From assembly GCF_050433565.1 (NCBI RefSeq), contig NZ_JBNPWZ010000001.1, forward strand, positions 248,001 through 312,000: DNA of 64,000 bases. The letters run 5' to 3'. The position numbers and the translations under genes are program-made. Shown here piece by piece: positions 8,483 to 16,293 of this stretch. The notes beneath the pieces are model-generated. The model was not told the origin of the DNA and made no database searches. It saw nothing but the letters and a program-made list of their open reading frames with translations. The number at the start of each line of letters is the position of its first letter. Position 1 is the first letter of the stretch. Origin of the DNA: Ornithinibacillus bavariensis. GTDB lineage: Bacteria; Bacillota; Bacilli; Bacillales; Amphibacillaceae.

Positions 8483-8683
8483 ATTCGGATTCTACTTCTC
8501 TTTACCTAATTAATCTCTTGTTATAGAGATAAAAGTAGGGCAAATTCCATTTAACCAGGACTTTTGAACCTTGTTCGTTTTCGGAAAATTATCTATTATA
8601 TAAATACTAGGTTTTTAGATTGGTAGATTAGTAGGGCTAGAAACTTAAGAGGGAAAGTCAAACTTAATTAGAGGAGGAAAGAG

Positions 8684-11600
8684 ATGTTAAAAAGAATATC
8701 GATATTATCTATCATCTTTCTATTAGCATTTAGTACTGTATCCCATGCAATGACAGGAGACATCGCTGTTAATAGAGATCTTCAGAAAGGTAATCTTTCA
8801 AAAGATATTGGCGAAAAAGTCGATGCAAACGAAGTAGTGCGTGTAACGGTTGAGATGGAAGGAGACGCACCTATAGCGATTGCTACAAAGAAAAACGTTA
8901 AGTTTGGCGATTTAAGTGTAGCTGAAAAGAAAAAGCTGATAAAAGAAGCCAAGGAAAAGAAAAAGAAAGCAAAGACAGCGATGAAGGACAAGAAGATAAA
9001 TGCAAAGTATCTTCATGAGTTTGATATTGTTGTAAACGGCTTTAGTGCAGAAGTGAAATACGGAGACATTGAGGAAATTAAAAAACTCCCTAATGTTAAA
9101 AAAGTAATGATCTCCAATCAATATGAAAGACCTATAGATCAACCAGACATGGTATACAGTAAGGAATTAGTTGAAGCACAGCAGGCATGGAATGATTATG
9201 GATACAAGGGCGAAGGAATGGTGATAGGAGTTATCGATTCTGGAGTTGACCATACTCATCAAGACATGGTGCTTACTGATGATACTGAAGTAGCCCTTAC
9301 TGTGGATAAAGTAAATCAACTTATCACGGATGGAGGATTACCAGGGCTATACTATACAGAAAAGGTTCCTTACGGCTACAACTATATGGATAAAAACCAT
9401 GAGTACACAGACAATTACCCAGGTGCAAGCTCACATGGTATGCACGTAGCAGGAACAGTAGGTGCAAATGGTGATGAAGCAAATGGAGGGATTGTTGGTA
9501 TCGCTCCAGAAGCACAAATCTTAAACTTAAAAGTATTTGGTAATGATCCAGAAATGCAATATACGTATGGTGATATTTATATTGCTGCAATTGATGATGC
9601 GGTGAAGCTAGGTGCTGACGTATTAAATATGAGTCTTGGTGCATCAGCTGGATTCGTATCACAGGATGATCCAGAACAACAAGCAGTTACTCGTGCAGTT
9701 GAGAATGGTATTATGATGTCTATTTCTTCCGGTAACGCTAATATGTTCGGGGATGGATTCTTCTATCCATATGCATCGAACCCTGACTATGGTGTAAATG
9801 GTTCACCGGGAGTTGCATACGATTCCCTTCAAGTAGCATCCTTTGAGAATACATTTATGTCCATTGATAAACTTGAGTATTCAATTAATGGTGGCGAGAA
9901 TGTTGCAGCCGGCTATATGTCAGCAGGCAGTGTTGCGCCAACAGTAGGGGCAACTGTTGAATTAGTAGATGCTGGCCTTGGTAAACCAGAAGATTTTGAA
10001 GGAAAAGATGTAGAAGGAAAGTTCGCGTTAATCCAGCGTGGAGAGATAGACTTCGTAACGAAAGCACTAAACGCACAAAGCGCTGGTGCAGCAGGTGCAA
10101 TTGTTTATAACAATACAGATGGTATGGTAAACATGGCATCAGATCCTGCAATTGTAATCCCGCAGCTATTTTTAGCAAAAGCGGATGGAGATGCTTTAGT
10201 GGCTGCATTACGTAATAGTCAAACAGCTACCATCACATTCTCTGGCGATAAAACAGCAGTTCCAAACGCAGAGGCTGGAAAAATGAGTTCCTTCTCATCA
10301 TGGGGATTAACACCGAATCTTGATTTCAAACCAGAAATTACAGCTCCTGGTGGACAAATTTATTCGACCTTAAATAATGGTGAATATGGTGTGAAAAGCG
10401 GTACATCTATGGCAGCACCACATGTATCTGGTGGTAGTGCACTAATCCTACAGCGTGTGGATGAGGCATTTAATCTAGTTGGACGTGACCGTATCGCATT
10501 AGCTAAAAAACTATTAATGAATACATCAGTTCCAGTTGAGCTTGAGGGAGTGCCTGTGTCACCACGTCGTCAAGGTGCAGGCTTAATGCAGCTTCATGCC
10601 GCATTATCTACTCCTGTTATCGTGACGGAATCAACTACAAATGAACCAAAGGTTGCCTTAAAAGAGGTTTCTGAAAATGTTGTTACCTTTACATTAACAG
10701 CGACAAACCTATCTGATGAGGCAGTGGCATATGAAGTAAGTGCAAATGCAATGTCCGATATCCCAGTAAATGCTGGTGGTTTTTATGTAAATCTACCAAA
10801 TGATTATGGTTCCCTAGATCTTGAGGGGGTTGCTACGGTTAATGGTGAAGCTGTTAGCATGATCAACGTTCCAGCAAATGGCACTGTATCATTTAATGTT
10901 ACCTTAGATGTAAGCGGATGGGATTCAGCCTTAAAGAATTATTATGAAAATGGCTATTGGTTAGATGGATTCGTAACACTAAAAGATCCAACAGACAATC
11001 ACCCAACCTTAACCGTTCCGTATGCAGGCTTTAAGGGAGAGTGGGATGCTGCACCAATCTTTGACTTACCAATGTGGGACGCGATGTCTTACTATGGTAT
11101 GACTGGTGTTGTCACGTCACTAGGTGATGGCGATTATGGTTTTATTGGAGAAAATCCTTCTGAACTTGTATTCTCGCCAAATGGTGATGGAGTCCTTGAT
11201 GACGCGGGGCTTATCCTATCCTTCATGAGGAATGCAAAGGAAGTATCATTTAATGTGTTAGATGCACATGGTAGACTAGTAGATACTATTTATACAGAAT
11301 CCTATATTCGGAAAGATTATTATGATGGCGGTAATGGTAGCTACTATAAGCTTTCCTCTGACTGGATGTGGGATGGAAAGATTAATGGTAAGAAGGCAGC
11401 AGATGGCCAATATTACTTACAAGCTGTTGGTATAATTGACTATGAAGGTGCCGAAGCACAGTCTATTGAAATCCCGTTATTATTAGATACAACTGCTCCG
11501 AAAATTGATGCCGACATAAATCGCGGAAAACGTAAGCTAACTGTATCAGTTGATGATGGTAAAGGAAGCGGAGTTGCAGCATGGCAAGTACTAGTTGATG

Positions 11601-11779
11601 GAAAGGATGTAACAGGTATACTAACCGATGTAAGTGAGTACGAGCTTACTAACATCCACCCAAGTCAAGTAGTAACCGTATATGTAGAAGACTTTGCGGG
11701 CAACTATTCTGCAAAAAATGTAATGGGACCTCAAGGCAAAGCGAATGGGAAGTATAAGAATCTATTGAAAGCAAATTAA
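8684..11779 (+). CDS. Vpr-like extracellular subtilisin (S8) with PA domain
   Basis: A 1031-residue secreted serine protease. It has a signal peptide (about 1-23, ending SHA), an I9-type propeptide (about 50-150) and an S8 catalytic domain with Asp in GVIDSGVDHTHQD, His in SSHGMHVAGTV and Ser in GTSMAAPHVSGG. A protease-associated domain is inserted between His and Ser (RGEIDFVTKALNAQSAGAAG). After the catalytic domain come a fibronectin-like region (about 650-780) and further beta domains including FSPNGDGVLDD. No cell-wall anchor or S-layer motif is seen. It is longer than B. subtilis Vpr (about 806) and resembles larger Vpr/C5a-peptidase-like enzymes. Starts after GAGGAGGAAAGAG. Confidence 0.93.
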   Translation: MLKRISILSIIFLLAFSTVSHAMTGDIAVNRDLQKGNLSKDIGEKVDANEVVRVTVEMEGDAPIAIATKKNVKFGDLSVAEKKKLIKEAKEKKKKAKTAMKDKKINAKYLHEFDIVVNGFSAEVKYGDIEEIKKLPNVKKVMISNQYERPIDQPDMVYSKELVEAQQAWNDYGYKGEGMVIGVIDSGVDHTHQDMVLTDDTEVALTVDKVNQLITDGGLPGLYYTEKVPYGYNYMDKNHEYTDNYPGASSHGMHVAGTVGANGDEANGGIVGIAPEAQILNLKVFGNDPEMQYTYGDIYIAAIDDAVKLGADVLNMSLGASAGFVSQDDPEQQAVTRAVENGIMMSISSGNANMFGDGFFYPYASNPDYGVNGSPGVAYDSLQVASFENTFMSIDKLEYSINGGENVAAGYMSAGSVAPTVGATVELVDAGLGKPEDFEGKDVEGKFALIQRGEIDFVTKALNAQSAGAAGAIVYNNTDGMVNMASDPAIVIPQLFLAKADGDALVAALRNSQTATITFSGDKTAVPNAEAGKMSSFSSWGLTPNLDFKPEITAPGGQIYSTLNNGEYGVKSGTSMAAPHVSGGSALILQRVDEAFNLVGRDRIALAKKLLMNTSVPVELEGVPVSPRRQGAGLMQLHAALSTPVIVTESTTNEPKVALKEVSENVVTFTLTATNLSDEAVAYEVSANAMSDIPVNAGGFYVNLPNDYGSLDLEGVATVNGEAVSMINVPANGTVSFNVTLDVSGWDSALKNYYENGYWLDGFVTLKDPTDNHPTLTVPYAGFKGEWDAAPIFDLPMWDAMSYYGMTGVVTSLGDGDYGFIGENPSELVFSPNGDGVLDDAGLILSFMRNAKEVSFNVLDAHGRLVDTIYTESYIRKDYYDGGNGSYYKLSSDWMWDGKINGKKAADGQYYLQAVGIIDYEGAEAQSIEIPLLLDTTAPKIDADINRGKRKLTVSVDDGKGSGVAAWQVLVDGKDVTGILTDVSEYELTNIHPSQVVTVYVEDFAGNYSAKNVMGPQGKANGKYKNLLKAN

Positions 11780-11793
11780 TTAGTGAGAAAATA

Positions 11794-11890
11794 ATCCCTT
11801 ATCGGGTTGGTACTGTCTACAAAAATCAGAGTAAAGGATCTGACTTTTGTGGGTCATCATCTTGGTAGGGGATCGTTTTTTTTGTGGGAA
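11794..11890 (+). terminator. Long terminator after the subtilisin gene
   Basis: Outer arms 11794-11801 and 11866-11873 pair over 8 bp with one G-T. Nested inside, 11819-11830 pairs with 11839-11850. A run of T follows directly at about 11875-11882. Confidence 0.7.
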
Positions 11891-12255
11891 ATAGTAGAAA
11901 AGGATTCTCTTATAAATGGAAAATTTTGTGGTTTCTATACTAAAAATTAACAATAAATAAATACCAATTATTTCCTATTGCTCCAATTTAGTTAGAAGCG
12001 TAATATTAATAATTGAAAAAAGTTAATATTACTTTTTTGGTGAATATACAAATTTTCATGGAGTAAGTTCAGCTATTCCAATCTTCTAACTCAAGATTTA
12101 GACTGCTCTATGCGGATAAACACCATGAATTTTTGCAATATTAATAAATAACAGATAGGGGCAAAAGATAAAGAGATAGTCATGCCATGCTTTTACATCG
12201 ACCCAAATAATGTAAGGAAGGTTTACCCATAAAGAAAATTTAAGAAGGTGCCAAC
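11891..12255. other. Intergenic region with an AT-rich hairpin
   Basis: No gene is seen. A 10-bp perfect AT-rich stem (12000-12009 with 12023-12032) is followed by six T (12033-12038), which is terminator-like on the plus strand. It lies about 220 bases before the chemotaxis receptor start, with no recognised gene between the previous terminator and it, so it could end a short untranslated transcript or attenuate the receptor mRNA. Confidence 0.4.
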
Positions 12256-14016
12256 ATGAAAATCAACAGAATGTTTAGGTTTAATTCCATTAAAAAGAAA
12301 CTGATTACTATTTCTGTTATGTTATTAATCATTCCAATGGTCATTATAGGCTACGTTAGCTATGAGAAGAGCTCTAGAAGTTTAGATGATTTGGGTAAAA
12401 CAAATTTGAAAAATAGTGTAGAACATACACTTGCAATGATTCATTCCTATCAAGATGAAGTGAAAAGTGGAACAATCTCTTTACAACAGGCACAAGAAAA
12501 AGTAAAAGTGGCTATTTTAGGAGAGAAGGATGAGAAGGGAAAACGACCAATTAATAAAGAGCTTGACCTAGGTGAAAACGGTTATATGTTCATCCTAGAT
12601 AAGGAAGGGATTGAGGTTGCCCATCCTTCTATTGAAGGAGAAAATATTTGGGATAACGAGGATTCTAATGGCTATAAATATACACAAGCCATCATCAATA
12701 AAGCGAAGGATGGTGGAGGATTTGTATATTACGAGTACCCGCTTGTAGATAACGCTGACCAACTGGAACAAAAGGTTGTATATGCGGAGACGGATCCAGA
12801 CTGGGGCTGGGTCGTAAGTGCTAGTACGTATATGATGGATTTCAATAAGCCTGCTAAAAATATTTTGACCATCATCGTAGTAATTACGGGGCTTGCATTG
12901 CTAATAGGTATCACCTTGATATGGCTCTTTGCTAAGAAGATATCAACACCTATTGAGAAGGTAACACAACATATGGAGCTTTTAGCACAGGGGGATTTAT
13001 CCAATAATCTAGTTCGGGTACAATCTCAGGATGAGACAGGCAAGCTTGCAGATGCGCTGAATCGTATGCAAAGTAACCTGCAGGAAGTCATCAAGCATGT
13101 ATTGGAGACATCCGAATTATTAACAGGTCAAAGTGAAGAACTTAGCCAGTCTGCCAATGAGGTTAGAACTGGATCGGAGCAAGTAGCTGCCACAATGCAG
13201 GAATTGGCAACAGGAACGGAGACACAGGCAAACAGTGCAAGTGATCTTGCCTCAATCATGAATAAATTTACTTCTAAAGTAAAAATAGCAAGTAATAATG
13301 GTAATCAAATAAGTGATAATTCCAATGAGGTTCTTGTCATGACAAATGATGGCACAAAACTGATGGAGAGCTCAACAAAACAAATGAAAAAAATTGATCA
13401 GATTGTCCAAACCGCCGTTGAAAAGGTACAAGGATTAAATAAACAGTCACAACAAATCTCAGAACTAGTTACTGTAATTAAGGAAGTTGCAGATCAAACC
13501 AATCTACTTGCTTTAAACGCAGCAATCGAAGCAGCAAGGGCGGGAGAACATGGAAAGGGATTTGCAGTAGTGGCTGACGAAGTAAGAAAGCTAGCTGAAC
13601 AAGTTTCTACATCCGTTTCGGATATTACACAGATTGTTAAGGGTATCCAACAGGAAGCAGGTATAGTTGCAGAATCACTTGAGGAAGGCTATAGAGAAGT
13701 AGAAAAAGGCACTAGCCAAATTGAAACAACAGGACAAACATTCCATAGAATTAGTCAAGCTGTAACAGAAATGGTGCAGAATGTTACCACCATCACAGAG
13801 AATCTAGCGGAATTAGCTACAAACAGTCAAACCATGAATACATCGGTAGAAGAGATTGCCTCTGTATCAGAAGAATCTGCTGCCGGTGTTGAACAAACAT
13901 CAGCATCCGCACAACAAACAAGCAGTATTATGGAAGAGGTTGCAAAGAACTCAGACAGTTTAGCAAAATTGGCTGAAGATCTTAATGAACTAGTCAATCG
14001 ATTTAAGCTTAAATAG
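12256..14016 (+). CDS. Methyl-accepting chemotaxis protein with single-Cache sensor
   Basis: A 586-residue transmembrane chemoreceptor. Helix 1 (about 16-36) is followed by an extracellular single-Cache-type domain with LGENGYMFILDKEG and the late motif WGWVVSASTYMMDF. Then come helix 2 (about 203-223), a HAMP domain, and a cytosolic signalling domain with the highly conserved hairpin tip EVADQTNLLALNAAIEAARAGEHGKG...VADEVRKLAE. It would bind a small ligand outside and control CheA through CheW. The ATG follows AAGAAGGTGCC. It is a close paralogue of the gene at 35469-37223, in the opposite orientation. Confidence 0.95.
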   Translation: MKINRMFRFNSIKKKLITISVMLLIIPMVIIGYVSYEKSSRSLDDLGKTNLKNSVEHTLAMIHSYQDEVKSGTISLQQAQEKVKVAILGEKDEKGKRPINKELDLGENGYMFILDKEGIEVAHPSIEGENIWDNEDSNGYKYTQAIINKAKDGGGFVYYEYPLVDNADQLEQKVVYAETDPDWGWVVSASTYMMDFNKPAKNILTIIVVITGLALLIGITLIWLFAKKISTPIEKVTQHMELLAQGDLSNNLVRVQSQDETGKLADALNRMQSNLQEVIKHVLETSELLTGQSEELSQSANEVRTGSEQVAATMQELATGTETQANSASDLASIMNKFTSKVKIASNNGNQISDNSNEVLVMTNDGTKLMESSTKQMKKIDQIVQTAVEKVQGLNKQSQQISELVTVIKEVADQTNLLALNAAIEAARAGEHGKGFAVVADEVRKLAEQVSTSVSDITQIVKGIQQEAGIVAESLEEGYREVEKGTSQIETTGQTFHRISQAVTEMVQNVTTITENLAELATNSQTMNTSVEEIASVSEESAAGVEQTSASAQQTSSIMEEVAKNSDSLAKLAEDLNELVNRFKLK

Positions 14017-14063
14017 CAGAGTGAACAGTATTTCTAATATAGTTTTACTGGACAAGTAAAGAA

Positions 14064-14099
14064 AACCCGCGGAACTCATCTGTTTCCGCAGGTTTTTTT
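14064..14099 (+). terminator. Bidirectional terminator after the chemoreceptor
   Basis: Arms AACCCGCGGAA and TTCCGCAGGTT (about 14064-14074 and 14084-14094) pair with one mismatch, followed by seven T. The A-rich left flank lets it also end the minus-strand tagD-tagB transcript. Confidence 0.85.
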
Positions 14100-14138
14100 G
14101 TGATAAGGTTAAAGCTAATTAAAGTCTTAGAAGTACTA

Positions 14139-14465
14139 TTATTTGTAAAGCTTGACATTTATATAAGCCGATTTGAGGTAATCAAGACTTTCTCCAGAAA
14201 TTACTTTCGGGGATGTTACGGTATTAGCTTCTAGAGCATCTCTCTTCTTAATGGAAGCCCAGTAGGAAAAATGGTATTGCATCCCGAAAATGCTCCCTAC
14301 GTAGAAATTCGGTAGCCAAACCAGTAAATAGTATCTGATGTTATATTCAGTAACAGTGAGTGTCATCAAATGATTTACTAAGAAAATCCCCTGCAAGGTC
14401 AAGGTCCGTATCACTTTGTTACACGAATTCAATTCTACATGTCTACCAGACAATGAAAGAGGCAA
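14139..14465 (-). CDS. Small unidentified protein downstream of tagB
   Basis: A frame of up to 108 codons beginning 6 bases after the tagB stop, on the same strand. It opens with TTG codons at 14465 or 14453; an AGAGGAT site precedes both, and the second start has the more usable spacing. It contains one likely membrane segment (RYYLLVWLPNFYVGSIFGM) and a polar C-terminus ending VKLYK. I do not recognise it. The aromatic-rich helix and sugar-polymer context would suit the remnant of a membrane glycosyltransferase, but this is a guess. It may be a real last gene of the tagD-tagB operon or a decayed one. Confidence 0.4.
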   Translation of the reverse strand: MPLSLSGRHVELNSCNKVIRTLTLQGIFLVNHLMTLTVTEYNIRYYLLVWLPNFYVGSIFGMQYHFSYWASIKKRDALEANTVTSPKVISGESLDYLKSAYINVKLYK

Positions 14466-14471
14466 ATCCTC

Positions 14472-15653
14472 TTAATGCCACCTAGCTGGGGACTTGTCCG
14501 TTTTGTAAAGTGATTTGACCATATTTTTACTGGAGCTCCCAGTGGAATACTGATTCCATTCTGCTGCAAATGTTTGGATACGTTTCAGATCAAACTGGCT
14601 ATGTTCGATAAGTTCGATAATCTCATCTGTATTTTCTACTATTGGTCCTGGTACTAGCTTCTCATAGTCCTCCCAGAAACCTCTTTCTTTACGGTAATCC
14701 TGCAAGTCATATGCATAAAAAATCATAGGTCTTTCCAATAGAGAAAATTCAAACGGAATGGATGAGTAGTCTGTTATAAGGATATCGGTTATGACGAGTA
14801 GATGATTGATGTCATATCCTTTTGAAACATTGAATACAAATCCAGGAAAATCATTTTCAAAAGCAGCATGGACAGCAGGATGTAGACGCAATAATAGAAT
14901 GTATTGATTACTTAATTTCTTATAAAGCGCTTGGATATCCAGCACAATTTCTGGGTTTACTAAATGATCATTTCGAAAAGTTGGAGCATATAGAATTACT
15001 CGCTTTTTACCGATAACTGGAATTTCTTCCTTCAGTAATTTATCTGCTTTTTGTTTTTCCAGGCTATTAAAAAAGAAATCTGTTCTTGGAATTCCGACAC
15101 GGAGCATACGGTCATCGGATAGACCAAAGCTCCGCTGGAATATTGTTGCCATACGCTCTGAACCAACGGCAACATAATTAAAACGATCATAGACTTTTAT
15201 AAATCGTTTTATGGTACCTGGTGTGCGTTCCTTAATAGAAGGATCCTCTAAGCCAAACTTTTTAATAGCTCCCGCAGCATGCCATAATTGGATACACTGT
15301 ACGTTTTTCTTAAACCGTGCAACAGACAAAAAGCCAAAATAGTTATCTACAAAAACTTTTTGAGAAGTTGCGAGGTGGTAGATGGAACGAAACCATCCAA
15401 GCAAATGACTTACTTTAAATTCTATAACCGTCCAGTTAGGATCATCTTGACGAAAGTCCAACTTACATTGGGAGTCTTTTAGAATAACAATCTGATCATC
15501 AGTTTGTTTAGCAACTTCCTTAGCTATAAATAACGAATTATCTCCAAAGGATGCAACAAAAACAGTTTTCTTCTTTTGAGGGAAGAGTTTAAAAAAGGTA
15601 AATGGTATTCGAAAAGTAGTTAGATAGAGAAAAATTAAAAGTTCCCTAAACAT
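14472..15653 (-). CDS. tagB: TagB-like teichoic acid glycerol-phosphate primase
   Basis: A 393-residue CDP-glycerol glycerophosphotransferase-family enzyme. It adds the first glycerol-3-phosphate to lipid-linked ManNAc-GlcNAc on the inner membrane face. An amphipathic N-terminus is followed by VFVDNYFGFL, IQLWHAAGAIKKFGLED, KRFIKVYDRFNYVAVGSE, ILYAPTFR, LLLRLHPA (catalytic-type His) and ILITDYSSIPFEFSLLERP. The Trp-His-Ala-Ala-Gly variant at the first His motif, in place of WHGTPLK in the polymerases, and the overall match to B. subtilis TagB support primase rather than polymerase. It overlaps tagD by 8 bases, implying coupled translation. Confidence 0.88.
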   Translation of the reverse strand: MFRELLIFLYLTTFRIPFTFFKLFPQKKKTVFVASFGDNSLFIAKEVAKQTDDQIVILKDSQCKLDFRQDDPNWTVIEFKVSHLLGWFRSIYHLATSQKVFVDNYFGFLSVARFKKNVQCIQLWHAAGAIKKFGLEDPSIKERTPGTIKRFIKVYDRFNYVAVGSERMATIFQRSFGLSDDRMLRVGIPRTDFFFNSLEKQKADKLLKEEIPVIGKKRVILYAPTFRNDHLVNPEIVLDIQALYKKLSNQYILLLRLHPAVHAAFENDFPGFVFNVSKGYDINHLLVITDILITDYSSIPFEFSLLERPMIFYAYDLQDYRKERGFWEDYEKLVPGPIVENTDEIIELIEHSQFDLKRIQTFAAEWNQYSTGSSSKNMVKSLYKTDKSPARWH

Positions 15654-16044
15654 TTTTTGCTTTGTTTAAATCTGCTTTAATTTTTGTTGTGGATATCCCT
15701 ACTGTTCTTGGCAAATAAATAACCTCACAGTAGTCCTTTAGGAAGTCGAATTTACCTTTCCAATCGTCTCCCATTACAAAAACATCTACATTATACTCCT
15801 TAATGTCATCTACTTTTTGTTCCCAGTTGTTTTCTGGAATAACCAAATCCACATAGCGAATAGCTTCTAAAATCGCCTTACGCTGTTCATAGGAATAGTA
15901 TGCTTTTTTTCCTTTAATGGCATTAAATTCATCAGTAGATATAGCGACAATTAAATAATCACCGAGCTCCTTCGCGCGACGCAGTATATTGATGTGCCCG
16001 GTATGCAATAGATCGAATGTTCCATATGTGATTATTTTTTTCAT
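15646..16044 (-). CDS. tagD: TagD, glycerol-3-phosphate cytidylyltransferase
   Basis: A 132-residue cytosolic enzyme making CDP-glycerol from CTP and glycerol-3-phosphate, the donor for every TagB and TagF-type enzyme in this window. The nucleotidyltransferase signature GTFDLLHTGHINIL (HxGH) is at the N-terminus and RTVGISTTKIK near the C-terminus. Length equals that of B. subtilis TagD (129). The start follows AAGAGGTTATAAG, and tagB overlaps its end. It is probably the promoter-proximal gene of a tagD-tagB operon. Confidence 0.96.
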   Translation of the reverse strand: MKKIITYGTFDLLHTGHINILRRAKELGDYLIVAISTDEFNAIKGKKAYYSYEQRKAILEAIRYVDLVIPENNWEQKVDDIKEYNVDVFVMGDDWKGKFDFLKDYCEVIYLPRTVGISTTKIKADLNKAKNV

Positions 16045-16263
16045 CTTATAACCTCTTTTGTTCTTATTTTTACTTTATAAATACTCTCTTAATCTTATTG
16101 AATGTATTATACTATAAAAACTGTGGTAGTTAAACTGATTGTTCTATATTAAGTTACTATTATAATGAGGCTATGAGACAATGCTATAAAAGAAATTTAC
16201 ACGGATTTAATCTATTTTTTATAGTTCATTAAGATATCGAATAAATAACCTGTTGAGAAAGTA

Positions 16264-16293
16264 AAAAGCCATAGGTAAATTCCTATGGCTTTT
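16264..16293 (-). terminator. Terminator of the TagF-GT4 gene ending at 16283
   Basis: AAAAGCCATAGG (16264-16275) pairs perfectly with CCTATGGCTTTT (16282-16293). On the minus strand the stem is followed by TTTTTAC. It overlaps the last codons of the gene. Confidence 0.88.

Noticed and set aside
8782..10208. Minus-strand frames within the subtilisin gene
   Set aside because: They are shadows of a long gene with clear catalytic motifs and have no start signals.
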